In this document: positions 22,647 through 34,386 of the stretch, piece by piece | Layout: each line of letters opens with the position of its first letter | How positions within the stretch are numbered: position 1 is the first letter of the stretch | Assembly (NCBI GenBank): GCA_947069175.1 | Contig: CAMTDV010001633.1 | Coordinates: 59,068,102-59,132,101, forward strand | From: Scalesia atractyloides | Taxonomy: Eukaryota; Streptophyta; Magnoliopsida; Asterales; Asteraceae | Direction: 5' to 3' | Length of the DNA: 64,000 bases | Notes under the pieces: generated by a model | Told to the model about the DNA's origin: nothing | The model's database searches: none | Seen by the model: the letters and a program-made list of their open reading frames with translations, nothing else | Program-made: the position numbers and the translations under genes

Positions 22647-22658
22647 GCTCTGATACCA
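22647..22658 (-). other. Primer-binding site (initiator Met tRNA type)
   Basis: Minus strand TGGTATCAGAGC, two bases from the end of the adjoining LTR (TGTTGATCCC at 22661 on the plus strand). Confidence 0.85.
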
Positions 22659-22660
22659 AT

Positions 22661-23377
22661 TGTTGATCCCAGATAACAATGCTCTTTAACTTAATATGGC
22701 AAGTGATTTCAACAAGTATGAAAATACTGTTCGGAAACAGAAATCAAACTTTCAAGAAACACAACTACAGAATTTTCATGTTTATATCACTTTGAAAACA
22801 AAAAGATTTACAAGTTGATTGTGTGATTATTGGCTCGTATAAACGAATACTTTAAGAATTATGTAATGAAAGGGAATGGGGTTTTTGTTGTATGTAATGA
22901 ATGCTTGGCTTAATTCATTCTCATTCGGTGGCTTAATTCATTCTCATTCGGTGGTTACTTCTCTATTTACAGAAGTATTTGTCATGAATAAACATTTGTT
23001 TATTCATGCACTTGCTCTGTATAAGGTAGCTTTTTTGCATATTCATTGAATCTATCAAGGTGAACTTGCTACTTTACAAATGTAGCAGAGCCTTATCTTT
23101 TTAGGCAAGTTGGCTTATCAAAATATCTGATGTCCAGCTCATCAAAAATTTGTTGAACAAATCATCAGAATTTCTGATGATCAGAGATTACCAGATTCTG
23201 ATGATAATTATCAGAAATATCATCAGACTCATCAGATTTTCCTTCTCTAATCACCTTCCTTCAATTGTGTTTCCTTTCTGTTTTTGTCCTGTTTATCTTG
23301 TATCTTCCATTTGCTTGATCTTTTTGACCTTCTCATCAGCACATGATCAGTTTGATCATATTTTTCTTTAATACTTA
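22661..23377 (-). repeat. Sirevirus-like 5' LTR, slightly truncated
   Basis: Homologous to the LTRs at 35280-35972 and 53635-54333 (same order of landmarks: AATATGGCAAGTGATTTCAACAA, AATTTTCATGTTTATATCAC, CATCAGAATTTCTGATG). It lacks the last dozen or so bases before the expected terminus and runs directly into a gypsy RT at about 23378. A short internal duplication (TTCATTCTCATTCGGTGG) is at 22915-22955. Confidence 0.78.
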
Positions 23378-24110
23378 CAAAACGTTTTCGAACAACTTGG
23401 ATACCACGCTCGCTGATCATGTGTCCTAAGAATTGGACTTCACGCAGCCAAAACTCACATTTGGATAACTTAGCAAGAAGTTTCTCCTTTTGTAATAAAC
23501 TGAGTATACATCGAAGATGTTTCTAGTGGTCTTCCTTGCTACGTGAGTAGATAACTATGTCGTCTATGAAGACAGTAACAAACATATCTAAGTACGGCTT
23601 GCAGACTGGATTCATGAGACCATGAATGTTGCAGGTGCATTTGTGAGCCCAAAGGGCATCACAAGGAACTCATAGTGGTCGTACCTCGTTTTAAACGCAG
23701 TCTTCGGAACATCTTCATTCGGACCTTTAATTGGTGATAACCAGATCTCAGGTCGATTTTTGAAAAGTAACTAGCTCCTTGTAATTGATCGAATAGATCA
23801 TCGATCCTTTGTAAAGGATGACTACTCTTGATCGTGATCTTATTCAGTTCGTGGTAATCAATGCACATTCGCATTGAACCGTCTTTCTTTTTGACAAAGA
23901 GGATAGGAGCTCCCAGGGCGAGGAACTTGGCTTAATAAAGCCTTTCTCTAGCTGCTCTTTAAGCTGTGCCTTTAGTTTCTTCATCTCAGTGGGTGCCAAA
24001 CGGTATGGAGTCGATCCAGGCAGGATGTCGATTCTGAACGCAACTTATCTATCCGGAGGTAGACCAGATAAGTATTCAGGTAAAACATCAGAGTATTCCG
24101 AGACGATTGG
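23378..24110 (-). pseudogene. pol: Ty3/gypsy reverse transcriptase of a second family, truncated
   Basis: Begins around 24110 with the connection to the protease, then MRMCIDYHELNKITIKS and QGASYFSKIDLRSGYHQLKV at 23874-23659, and, after a frameshift, FVTVFIDDIVIYS near 23580-23545. It reaches CEFWLREVQFLGHMISE near 23460-23400, where it is cut by the Sirevirus-like LTR. Wording differs from the Tekay array, so this is another family. RNase H and integrase are absent. Confidence 0.85.
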
Positions 24111-24580
24111 AATATCTTTAACCTTCTTTTGGTTCATCAATAGTTACATGTGCCATGTAGATGACACATCCGTTTTTCAAACACTTGAATGCCTTAAGTA
24201 GTGATGCTTTCTCGGGCAATCCATAATGTTGATCTCCACGAATGGTGAGTGCGTCACCAGATGGGGATTTAATTTCGATAAGTTTCTTATCACAGGCAAT
24301 GTAGGCTTGGTTATGGGCTAACCAATCCATTCCTAAAACTAAATCGAATACCGCAAGATTCATATGTAAAAGGTTAACAGGAATAGATTGCTACTTGATG
24401 GACATAGCGCATCCATCAAGAATCGTGGAAGCTATTTCTATACTACCATCGGCCATTTCGATCTCATAAGTAACATCTAAGGCTCTTAAGGGTAGGTTTA
24501 AAAGTTCGCTAAATTTATAGTCAACGAAGCTCTTATCGGCTCCGGAATCGAAAAAGACAAGCAAATATATCCTTTACAAA
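24111..24580 (-). pseudogene. pol: Ty3/gypsy aspartic protease, second family
   Basis: FDLVLGMDWLAHNQAYIACD at 24363-24118 is the conserved C-terminal part of the protease. The active-site region lies near 24580-24530, in a shifted frame after TFFVKDIFACLF. It is followed by RT and preceded by zinc knuckles. Confidence 0.75.
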
Positions 24581-25811
24581 AAACGTACCCTTAATGATGT
24601 TTGTTTCTTTGACGGATTCCCTTGCGGTCAGTTGAAAGGCTCTAGCATTGCTTTTCTTGGCATCAGTGCCCTTGTTCTTCCCATCAGTTGCCCATTTTGG
24701 GCAATGGGTCTTTATGCGCCCTTTCTTGCCACACCCAGAGCAGGTGGCGTTCTTTAGATCCTTGCAGTCATGGGATTTATAGTCCATCTGCTTACAGATG
24801 CCACAACCTTTGGGTTGTTCACTACGGCATTTCCTAAAATGTTGTTTCTTGTAGGTTTTACACTCGAGTCTTGCCTCATTCGGCTTTGGCTGTTGATATC
24901 GCAAACCAGTCGTACCCTTTTTAAAGTCCCGACTATGGGGTTATCACGTTTCTACTTGTGATCACCCTTGGCCATGGCCGCTCTGACTCGTATCTCATCT
25001 TCAGTAAGAGATAAGGCTAGATCCACAACGGATCTAAAAGTTGCAGGTTTTGAGGATTTAACCATCCCCTTAATCTCTGGAGCGAGTCCCTGATAAATCG
25101 TGTAATGCGTTTAGGTTCGGGAGGAATTAAATAGGGAACTAGCCTTGATAATGAGTTATAGTAAGATACGCAAGCTCAACAGTTGAGATTTTTCATTGTT
25201 AGTTTTGGAAAGTCATATTCAACTTTCTCCACCTCGTGGGGTGGGCAGTATGTCTCGCGGATTAGTTCAACGAACTTAGGCCAACTTAGGCTGTACAGTG
25301 CAACCTTGCAAGTGGATTGGATCAGTGCCTTCCACCAAGTTAGCGTATCCTCCTTGAAGGATTGTGACACGTATTTAATAGTGTCCTTAGTGGCATAACC
25401 GCTTATGTCAATCATGGTTTCCATTTCATCTAGCGATTCTAGAGCATCAATGGCTCCCTTCTCACCCGTAAAATCATGGGGTTTACAAGATATGGGGTAC
25501 TTGTATGAGTACCGATCTTTACATATACGAGGCTCTTGTCTGGTGACACTCTTAGCAACGCTTCCCTCACTCTTAGTTGAGGAACAGTGAAACCTTTCAA
25601 GCTTATGAGTTTGTGAGCGGGGTTTAGGACCAAATTTGGATCTTAGTACTGATGATTTTAGCCCTTTATGCTTAGCTATAAATTCAGCCATGACTTTACC
25701 GACTTCAGCGGCAATCAGGGAGATTATTCTCTTTATCCATACGGCTTAGGTGCTCTGAGTTATCCCCACTGTTTTTCTTATTTGTATCGCCAATATTTAG
25801 GCTCACCATTT
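24581..25811 (-). pseudogene. gag: Ty3/gypsy Gag, second family, broken
   Basis: 25691-25176 holds the gag core (DTIKYVSQSFKEDTLTWWKA, FVELIRETYCPPHEVEKVE). 24904-24533 holds nucleocapsid boxes (CKTYKKQHFRKC, CGICKQMDYKSHDC, CSGCGKKGRIKTHC), several with a lost or displaced ligand. The middle, near 25170-24960, is frameshifted. The first codons are probably near 25811. Confidence 0.8.
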
Positions 25812-26646
25812 GTTTAGTTAAGATTTATACGGATCATTAGTAAGATTTTCATAAATTAGTAGTGGATCAATTAAAGTTTTGATCTTATACGATTTAACTA
25901 ATTAGTAATAATACCATAAAATTTAGAAACTCCATTAATTCAAAAGGAAGTACAATATTTTGTCCAAAGGTGGACTTCTGGAATTTAAAATAAACAAGTA
26001 AAACGAAAGAAATAAAGAGTCATCAATCGTCTTTTGTCATCCTCGCTAGTCCTCATCTTGTTTTACCTTGCTTGGTGTTGGTGTTGGAGGGTTTAGTGAA
26101 AAAAGAAGCGGGCGAAAATGAGATTAGCGGTTTCTATTGCTAGTGAGTAATATGGGTCACAAACTTAAATTAGTAGTAAGGTTTGGAATGTTGAAATCGG
26201 GAGGTAGAAAATGTGGATCATTAGCGTCTGCTGGTATAGGTTCTAAAGTTGAGACCGGGCTAGAGGGTTTCTTTGTCTATGCTTCTACCAGGGAAGTAAT
26301 ATATTGGTCGTAGGAGGGAGGTAGAAAGCTCATCCTTATGCCTGGTTATACTGATATCCTTAGTTTGGTGTGAAATTTTTGTTGTTGTTTGAACTTCGTC
26401 GGGAAGACGTCTGGGAATTTTCTTGGAAAGGAAAAAGTAGGGGATCCACATCGGTGGGTTCTCTGCCCAGAGGCATCTTGTTGACAAATATATTTGCAAA
26501 TCAATAACTATATATATAGATAGGAGTAGTCTTAGGTTCGGGTTTAGAACTCAGAATAGTCTTATAGAATCTGCATATGAGATATTTGAGTCTAGACATA
26601 AAAGGTTAGTGTCTAATTCACTCAAATTGTAGCTTTGATACCAACC
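25812..26646 (-). other. 5' leader and PBS of the second gypsy family
   Basis: Non-coding leader. A PBS-like TGGTATCAAAGC (minus strand) lies at about 26633-26644, one mismatch from the initiator-Met PBS and two bases from the LTR end at 26647. No other feature seen. Confidence 0.65.
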
Positions 26647-28850
26647 TGTCACACCCCGATTTCCGGTTGGCCCGGAAGGGTAGGGTTTAAGCGTGACGAT
26701 TGGTTAACAGTATTACGATTTATATGCAATAGAAGTATTGAGTCAAAATATTTAATTCAATAAAAGCTTAAATTGAATATAATATTAAAATTTAAGTACT
26801 AGCATTTAAGTACATGCCCACGGGTGGGATCAATAGAAACAGCTTTAGACATTATAGGCTTTAAGTTGAAGAGTTGCGAACTCCAATTTATCATAGCTGA
26901 CCCAGATTCCCATCCTAGTAAACAAGGTTTGGTGTCTGCTATTGAATCTTTTGAAAATACACCAGCTTTCGCCCGTAAATACAATTAGCTGGCCCGTTTT
27001 TTAAAATAGTTTTTTTTTTCAAAAAATGTTTAGTACATAGAGAAAACCCGTAGGTATTCATTTAGTATTTCTCGGGATTTTATCTTGTCACCATTTTTAC
27101 AATACTTATCATACAATCAGAAACCAGAGATCATAGCCGGTCATCTTTAGTGATATAATGATTAAGGTACACACCAAAGTTAAATAACACGTCTTATAGT
27201 CAGTATGCCTACCCCGACGCGTTAATAACATGGCCATGATAGTTTATGAGTCTGGACACCTGGACACGATACCATTAACCCCAAATTGTTTCAGTTATCA
27301 AGTAATACGGATTAAACCGAGTTATTATATTTATAAGCATATCTCAGGGCTCATTTATATAATACCTGCTCCAAGTGGCATATTTGCCATACCCCAAGTT
27401 TAAAAATAAAATAAGTTCAAAATTAAAAATATACGTTTTGCTAGCTTCCAACCGATAACGATTTTAGTTTAGCAAAAGCCACAAGTCTAAGTATTATTGA
27501 CCCAAGTCCGATTATCTGGCGGGTCTATAGTCCGGAATGAACAAATTAGTTATCCGTTAGAATGTATACGGGTCATTGGTAAGTTCTTTAGACTTGACCT
27601 GTTACTTAGGCATAGGTTGGGTTTCGCTAGATTAAGCGTAGACCAGAATAAATGTGGTTTATGAACATCCAAGTGAAAGGACTCTTTGGATAAAGGTCAT
27701 TTAACCAAACATTTTGTTTTGAAGTATTTAGACTCGTTACGCCTAGTTTATACGATCTAGGTTCGTATAACTAGTTATGTGCGTATAAGCGGGTTCGGAA
27801 GGTCGGTTGGGTCTATGACAAGTCCAAGGTGTCGGAACATTTTTTATAACATTATACTTTCTGTTAGAAAGTCAGAATGTTATTTAGTTTTGCTTAAAAC
27901 CGTTTATTTAGTCATTACGATGGAAAAGGGTATAATTGTCATTTTTAATACATATATACATGACTTGTCATTTGACCCATCAAATGACATGGCCAAGAGG
28001 TATAACTTCAAAGGGTTATACTCTATATTAATATGGTCATAATGTTAAATGTAGACAGATTCTAACGTTGACCAAAGGGGTCAGAATAAAAAGTCAAAGA
28101 AGAAGTCAAATTGCTTAACTTTTGACATAGAATGAGGTGCTAAACTGAATTGGACGAGTTGGGCAGAGGCTAAAATAGGTTTCTATGAGTTATACATTAT
28201 GTTTCATGTCAAAATAAGTGAGCTATAAGCTCAAAGAGTTCATTTATTTATATAATTTATGCAATTCGTTGGATTTTTTTTACTTTTTAAGTATTCGACT
28301 AATAAACGTGATTTTCGGAGGGTATGATCACAGAGGAATCATATCATCATTATTACGGTTAGAAAAGTTCGATTCGAACTTTTACTTGACCATAATGGTC
28401 AGAGCTGAATGTCAAATGAAAAGTCAAATTGTTTTGACTTTCAGTTAAATTCTAACTAATTAAACGAAATTGAACAAAGGAGAAGGCTTACTAGGACAGA
28501 GGAACACTAAAGAATACTTGGGAACAACTACAAATCTCCAGAGAAGCTCCAAAGAACAGATTTAGAGTGAGATTCGATAGTGTGAGTGAAGTGTCATCAA
28601 ATCAAGTCAAGTGTCCACCCAGGTGTTAAGGACATGCTTAGTGTCACCAGCAGGTGTCCAAGGAGAAGAATGGTGGCAAAAATCGCGACTAAGTGGCATG
28701 AAATGCAGCTGGGAATGATAGCGGTGAAGAAGATGTCGTTGACAGCGGTCCGTAAGGACCCCTTGCTCGCTGAATGATTTAAAACTCCCTTGCGGGCTGA
28801 AAGGGCTAAGCCTTGCAGTCCGTAAAGGACCTCCAGGAACAATGTTTTAT
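26647..28850 (-). repeat. Ty3/gypsy 5' LTR, second family (outer end uncertain)
   Basis: Starts TGTCACACCCCGATTTCC next to the PBS, a terminus like that of the Tekay-type LTR above. The opposite end is not clear: no convincing CA terminus or target duplication, and no second LTR in the window. I place it near 28850, where composition changes. Two near-identical GTCCGTAAGGACC-type palindromes lie at 28749 and 28818. Confidence 0.5.
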
Positions 28851-30300
28851 GATTTATATATTTTTAGTCCTTGGACTTGTTCCTTTCCCCATTTGACGCA
28901 TTTGGTCCCTCTCCTCTCACATAATCGGGATTATTTTGGAGATTCAGGCGTCGATATAGGGCCTGGTTTTTTAAATGGTTATTGTTGTTTTAGTTTGTGG
29001 TGTTTCTTGTTTTGCTTGGCTTCTTTACCATCTAACATCTTGCTAATTTGTGGTGTACGGTGTATGTTTTTTTGTTTGCTTGGCTTCTTTAGCGTCTTTG
29101 CTAACAACTTCTATACTTTCATTTTGGTGGGATGTGAAAGATAGCAAAAATGTAATATTGAAAGTTAGATAATTGGTGTGGATTTGGTGCTTAATTTTTT
29201 AAATGGTTATTGTTGGTATAGTTTGTGGTGTTTCTTTGTTTGCTTGACTTCTTTACCATCTAACATCTTGCTAATTTGTGGTATACTTTTTTTGTTTCCA
29301 TGGCTTCTTTAGCATCTTTGCTAACAATGTGTCTACTATTTTTGGCAGCTTGAAAGCATTCAGTTTGGATCTCTTGTATATTTGTAAATCTATTTCCTAT
29401 ATTAAAAAAAATATTGAGTGTGAGTGGAGAAAATAGAAAATGTAAATAAATGGGTACATCAGTCTTATAATTTTTTAATGTACTTTAAAAATGATATGAG
29501 TGTAGATAAAAATAAAGATAATGATAAAAATATAAAATGATATTATTTAATTGAAAAAAAATAGTTTGTTTTTTAGTATTATTAAAAGGATAAAAATAAC
29601 GGATTAAATATGAATATTCTAAGGTCGGTTGTTAAAAAAAAGTCGGTTGTTAGAAAAAAAGTATTTTGGTATTAAAACTGGTTTCATTATATTATAGAGT
29701 TATAATTTAATTTATTAGTAATAAACAATAAAAACAGTTGTTGTAAGTAGTTAAATCAATCATATTAGTCATTCCAACTATACTGATTCGAAGTCTAAAA
29801 CGGTTATCTTAATTATGATTTTCTCAAAGCTTTCTAAATTCTTTGTTTCATTTCTTTTGCAAGTACTAGTCAATCATTTTGTTTTCACAATTGGATTTAT
29901 CATTTTGTTTACATTTGCAAGTACTAGTCAAATCATTTTGTTTACATCAATTAGATTTTATCATTTGTTTACATAGATTAGATATTGATAGATTATTTAG
30001 CTATTGAGATATGATTTAGTATCAAAAACCATTGCGTCTGATAGATGATTTAGTCTTTAAAAGGCACGTGGTGTCCACGGATTGATATCCGATCTTGTCT
30101 ATATGTTATATTATAGAGTTATAATTTATCTTAGTAGTAAAGCTTTTTTCAATACAAAATATTATGGAGTTATAATTTATCTTAGTAGTAAAGCTTTTTT
30201 CAATACAAAACTTACATAAGATAAAGTATATTATGTGACATTTTCTCAAAATAAATAAACAAAAACGATAGTAGTAAAGTAAGAAACATTATAAAACTAC
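28851..30300. other. AT-rich intergenic DNA with short tandem duplications
   Basis: No convincing gene. Two diverged copies of a 150-bp segment (about 28968-29120 and 29196-29345; landmark CTTTACCATCTAACATCTTG) lie 227 bp apart. A 60-bp duplication with TTGCAAGTACTAGTCAA lies at 29858-29970. A 49-bp duplication (GAGTTATAATTTATCTTAG) lies at 30116-30208, with an older relative at 29696. Confidence 0.6.
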
Positions 30301-30315
30301 ATACTTCTTGTAACA

Positions 30316-30636
30316 CTACTCGATGTAAGATTGGCCGGTGATATCAATATCCCGATCACCAGAAGACGGTGGCGGTTTATGCTTCAGCTCCGTAAGATTC
30401 GTTTCGGACGGTCCATCGGCACTTTGGGTTTCACTAGCCGGTAGTTCCTTCGGATTCTTCGGTGGCAGCTTATCGTCGTCTTTCCCGTACATTCCTCCGC
30501 CGTAGGCTTGGTGGGTGAGAGGTTCCATAGTCGAAATTACTGGGTGGTGCAGTCTGTTTTCGTTGCCCTCGTCGGTGCCGGCGTTCTTGGCCGTCACTCT
30601 CGTCTCTTCCTTATCTCGCTCTTGTTGTTTCTCCAT
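30316..30636 (-). CDS. Small hydrophilic seed-maturation/LEA-like protein
   Basis: A 106-aa frame from the ATG at 30636 to a stop at 30316. The longer frame upstream (to 30756) runs through the promoter and is unlikely to be translated. The protein is very hydrophilic, rich in Glu, Lys, Pro, Ser and Gly, with no signal peptide or membrane segment. A central block (HHPVISTMEPLTHQAYGGGM) looks like a conserved motif of small plant seed/stress proteins; I cannot name the family with certainty. Composition is distinctly less AT-rich than its surroundings. Two G-box/ABRE elements and a TATA box lie upstream, which fits ABA or seed-maturation control. It is intact and intronless as seen, the only ordinary host gene I can support. 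Family name is inference. Confidence 0.72.
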   Translation of the reverse strand: MEKQQERDKEETRVTAKNAGTDEGNENRLHHPVISTMEPLTHQAYGGGMYGKDDDKLPPKNPKELPASETQSADGPSETNLTELKHKPPPSSGDRDIDITGQSYIE

Positions 30637-30663
30637 TTTATTGTAAAATTGTAAATTACTAAA

Positions 30664-30726
30664 TTTCGTTATATAATAAGTAAATTGCACGAAAACTGCC
30701 ACGTGCGTGTTTGCTTGGCACGTGTT
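30664..30726 (-). promoter_or_regulatory. TATA box and two G-box/ABRE elements
   Basis: Minus strand: a TATATAA-type box at about 30669-30677, some 35 bp before the LEA-like start codon. CACGTG cores lie at 30700-30705 (within GCACGTGGC, a perfect ACGTGGC ABRE) and 30719-30724. Paired ABREs close to the TATA box are typical of ABA- and seed-induced genes. The TATA-ATG distance implies a very short 5' UTR. Confidence 0.65.
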
Positions 30727-31391
30727 ATTAAGACAGTAGAAGCACGTATTGAACACGAAGAAGACATCATGTAAACAAGTTATCCATTCAAGAGCGACCT
30801 AAAAGGTCGAACAGATCGTATAAAGCTATTTTAATATAGATTAACTTTTTTATTTATATGTCAGCAACTGTAAACAAGCTTTTTATTTATGTTTATTTTT
30901 ATTTAATACATTAACTAGATTTGAATCCCGTGTGTTATACGGGTTCTATAAATTTAATTTTATATAATAAATAATATATATATATATTTAAAAAAATCTT
31001 ATGTCTTGCACGTATTGAATAAAATATGTTGTTATATGTTAACACATACAGTCATCAAGATTTATCTTTTAAAAATGAACTTTGGTGTACTATTCACTTA
31101 TTACTATATTTTAGTTTCAAACGGGACCCTTTGATTCCTAATTAACAATAATTTTAATCACCGACCTCCAAAGTATATATATCTACTCATAATACTTGGG
31201 ATATAACTTTATAATTATATAAAAAAACAAAATATTTGTTTAAAATTATTTATAGAGAAACAAATATTTATTCTTATCTAAATTTGTTTAAGACGATTGT
31301 ATGTGTTAACATATGGCATTATATTTTATTCGACACGTGCAATACACGGTTTTCTTTAAAGATATATCCTTTTTATTATTTATTATATAAA
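30727..31391. other. AT-rich intergenic DNA upstream of the LEA-like gene
   Basis: No gene seen. From about 31200 it is the first unit of a diverged tandem repeat continuing after the MITE (see 31200-32640). Confidence 0.5.
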
Positions 31392-32640
31392 GAGTTAATT
31401 ACATAGTTAGTCCCTGTGGTTTGCACAAAGTAACATACTTATGTACTAGTAGTTTAAAATCACATTCTAGGGTATTAACTTTTCATTTTGTAACGTTTGG
31501 AGGCATTAACGTTAATTGTTTGTTAAACTATTAGTACCCAAGTGTGTTATTTTGTGCAAACCACATGGACTAACTATGTTAATACTCTATAAGTTAATAC
31601 ATCCAAACGTTACAAAAAGAAAAGTTAATGCCCTAAAAGGTGATTTTAAACTATTAGTACCTAAGTATGTTACTTTGTGCAAACCACAGGGACTAACTAT
31701 GTAATTAACTCTTATATAAAATTACATTTATACAACCCATGTAATATACGTGATTCAAACCTAGTTTCATGTTTATTAAGAATACATATGTATACTCCTT
31801 TATGTGACTTTTATTGACATAAATATATAAAAAAGGACTATTTTTCAATTACTAATTTATTGAAAATTTCTTACCATAACAAACATTAATCCTTATATGT
31901 ATATTTGTTTAAAATTATTTAAAGGAAAAAAAAATATTTGCTTTTATCTACATATTTGTTTAAAATTATTTATAGAAAAACAAATATTTATTCTTATCTA
32001 ATTTTGTTTAAGAAGACTTTATTTTATTCGACACTTGCAATACACGAGTTTTATTTAAAGATATCTCTTTTATATGATTTATTATATAGTGTAATACATG
32101 TGTTTCAAACCTAGTTTCATATTTATTAAGAACATATATGTATACTCCTTTATGTGACTTATTGGATACATCTAAATTGTTGTCATAAATACATAAAAAG
32201 GAATATTTTTCAATTACTAATATGTTGAAAATTTATTACCATAACAAACGTTGATCGTTCTCTATATATTTGTTTAAATTTTTAAAAAACAAAAACATTT
32301 GTTCTTATCTAATTGTGTTTAAATTTATTATTATTATTATTTAATATAAAAGGTGATAAATAAGAAAATAAAATGAGAAAGTACCAGAAATGACACGTGT
32401 TCAAAAAAGATTTTCATGTATCAGCATAGAAAGATTACCATAACAAACGTTGATCGTTATCTATATATTTGTTTAAAGATTTAAAAAAACAAAAATATTT
32501 GTTCGTATCTAATGTTGTTTAGATTTATTATTATTATTTAATATAAAGGAGATAAATAAAAAAATAAGATGAGAAAATACCAGAAAGTGACACGTGTTCA
32601 AAAAAGATTTTCATTTATTAATATAGAAATATATATATAT
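31200..32640. repeat. Diverged AT-rich tandem repeats, interrupted by a MITE
   Basis: Units share AAACAAATATTTATTCTTATC (31258, 31978), CAAACCTAGTTTCAT (31757, 32107; about 350 bp apart) and TTATTCGACAC (31327, 32025). The final part is a 197-bp tandem duplication (about 32238-32435 and 32436-32635) with GACACGTGTTCAAAAAAG at 32392 and 32588. Confidence 0.7.
31392..31711. mobile_element. Foldback MITE, MULE-type, 320 bp
   Basis: Near-perfect terminal inverted repeats of about 50 bp (GAGTTAATTACATAGTTAG... and its reverse complement), with weaker pairing continuing inward so that most of the element folds on itself. It is flanked by a perfect 9-bp direct repeat, TTATATAAA, at 31383-31391 and 31712-31720. 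The TSD length points to Mutator-like transposition. No coding capacity. Confidence 0.88.
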
Positions 32641-32896
32641 ATATTTATATATATTCTATTGGACTGCGTGGAAAGTTATTGTGCAAGAGAATCTTATCGT
32701 AGAGAACGTAAAGACAGTTTTGGTAATCAATTTACAAGATCAAAGGTTGAGATTAAGTTGCCCCAAAATTTGTAATTCACGTAACTAAAAATAAAGAAAA
32801 CAAGTGGGAAGAAAGGAAAAACAAAAAAATTTTATATTGCTGGCTAATAAACCCATTTATCTCATGACTTTCAAATAGCTAAATCTTTTTCATAAG

Positions 32897-34386
32897 ATAA
32901 TATTTTTCAAAAACATTATACCGTATTAATGAGCATTTTATTCTCTTTATGAGTTTGGTATTGGTATAGTTTTCTTCATTGTTTTTTTACAAGTTATAAA
33001 GTTACATGATTTTGGTGTTGGTATAGTTTTCTTCATTGTTTTTTTTACAAGTTATAAAGTTACATGACTTTGTAACGTTATGTGATTATGTTCTAGTACG
33101 TAAAATTATATACTGGGAACATAATCAATGAATACCTAAATCACGTACCATATGTGCAAGCAGTAACAAATTCTCAATCTAACACTACATCTAAAGTTAG
33201 AGGTGAGTAGAAAACTAAAATAACCAAATCGTAACCGAAATAACAGAAAACTTTGGACCGAAAAAATCTACCCTAAACAAAAACCGACTATTCGGTTTTG
33301 GGATTTTTTTTAATAACCGCAAATTTTGGTTCGTCTTTCGGATAATCATTTTCAGTAACCGAAAATAACCGAAACGATAAGTTATAATAGTATGCCAAAT
33401 CCATATATATTTTTATGTTTAATTTTAAGTGTTTAACCCATGCTACTAAGAATTACTAATTTTATTCTTGTTTGTTAAATATTTATAATAAGAACGTTAA
33501 TATGTTTATTTTTCATTAAAATGATTTATCCATTCTTTACAAGAAATAACATAATTTAACATAAAAATTAAATGGTTTTTAAAGAATCATAAAAGAAAAC
33601 TTCTTAACAAAAACATTAAAGAAACATAAAAATAAATTAGAAGTTTAGGTTTATGTGAACAGTATTAACTAAAAACACTAATTATATTAACTTAAATGCA
33701 ACCATTAAAGAAAGATTCTTAAAGTTTGATTTTAACTTTTGAATCTTACGTAATTTGTTTAAAAACCCAAAAATCCGAAAAACCAAACCAAACCGTTGCC
33801 AAAACCGAAATAACCGAAACCGGACGGTTTTCAAAAACTGAAAACCAAACCGTGCACACCCCTATCTATAGTCACGTACCAAATGTTCAAACATATACCT
33901 AAATCACGTACCAGGTGTGCAAAAGCAGTACCAAGTGCTCAATGAAATAATTACGTACCATTTGTGCAAGCAGTAACAAATGCTCAATGTAAAACTATAT
34001 TTATAATCACGTAACGACTTATATTATAGATCTAATCAAGTAATAGCATAAAAACAATCAAGTTCTCATTATATTGAATATATAATCACGTAATAAGCAT
34101 AACTTAGTAAAAAATATTATATAATAAAAAATATAACAATGTAATTACGTATTGATACATAATCATGTGACATTAAATTAGTTACATATGGTACGGGATT
34201 ATAGATGTGGGGTCACATTGAGCAATTGTTACTGCTTGCACATATGGTACGTAATTACATACGGAAATATAATCACGTAACTTTATAACTTGTTAAATAA
34301 TTTTTAGAAAACTATAGAAATAGTCTACTCAAATTAAAGAGAATGAAATGCTCGTTAAACGGTGTATTTTTTTAATTATTATCGTG
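32897..34386. mobile_element. Long-TIR non-autonomous DNA transposon (MULE-like)
   Basis: Left arm 32897-about 33185 and right arm about 34165-34386 are inverted copies: AGCATTTTATTCTCTTTA pairs with the complement of TAAAGAGAATGAAATGCT, then ACAAGTTATAAAGTTAC, then TACCATATGTGCAAGCAGTA. A short direct duplication (GGTATAGTTTTCTTCATTG) is inside the left arm. The interior has more copies of the CACGTACCA...GCAGTA motif and an inserted hAT-type element. No transposase. I could not fix a target duplication. Confidence 0.65.
33198..33864. mobile_element. Non-autonomous hAT-type element nested in the long-TIR element
   Basis: Termini TAGAGGTGAG and CACACCCCTA are imperfect inverted repeats of the hAT type. 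The flanks carry an 8-bp target duplication with one mismatch (TCTAAAGT at 33190-33197, TCTATAGT at 33865-33872). The interior is rich in AACCGAAA/TTTCGGTT motifs. No coding capacity. Confidence 0.78.

Noticed and set aside
28586..28842. Overlapping short frames on both strands (63 and 81 aa)
   Set aside because: No recognisable domain, located at the uncertain end of a gypsy LTR; likely fortuitous.
30637..30756. N-terminal 40-residue extension of the LEA-like frame
   Set aside because: It would translate through the TATA box and ABREs; it is Cys/aromatic-rich, unlike the rest. The ATG at 30636 is the better start.
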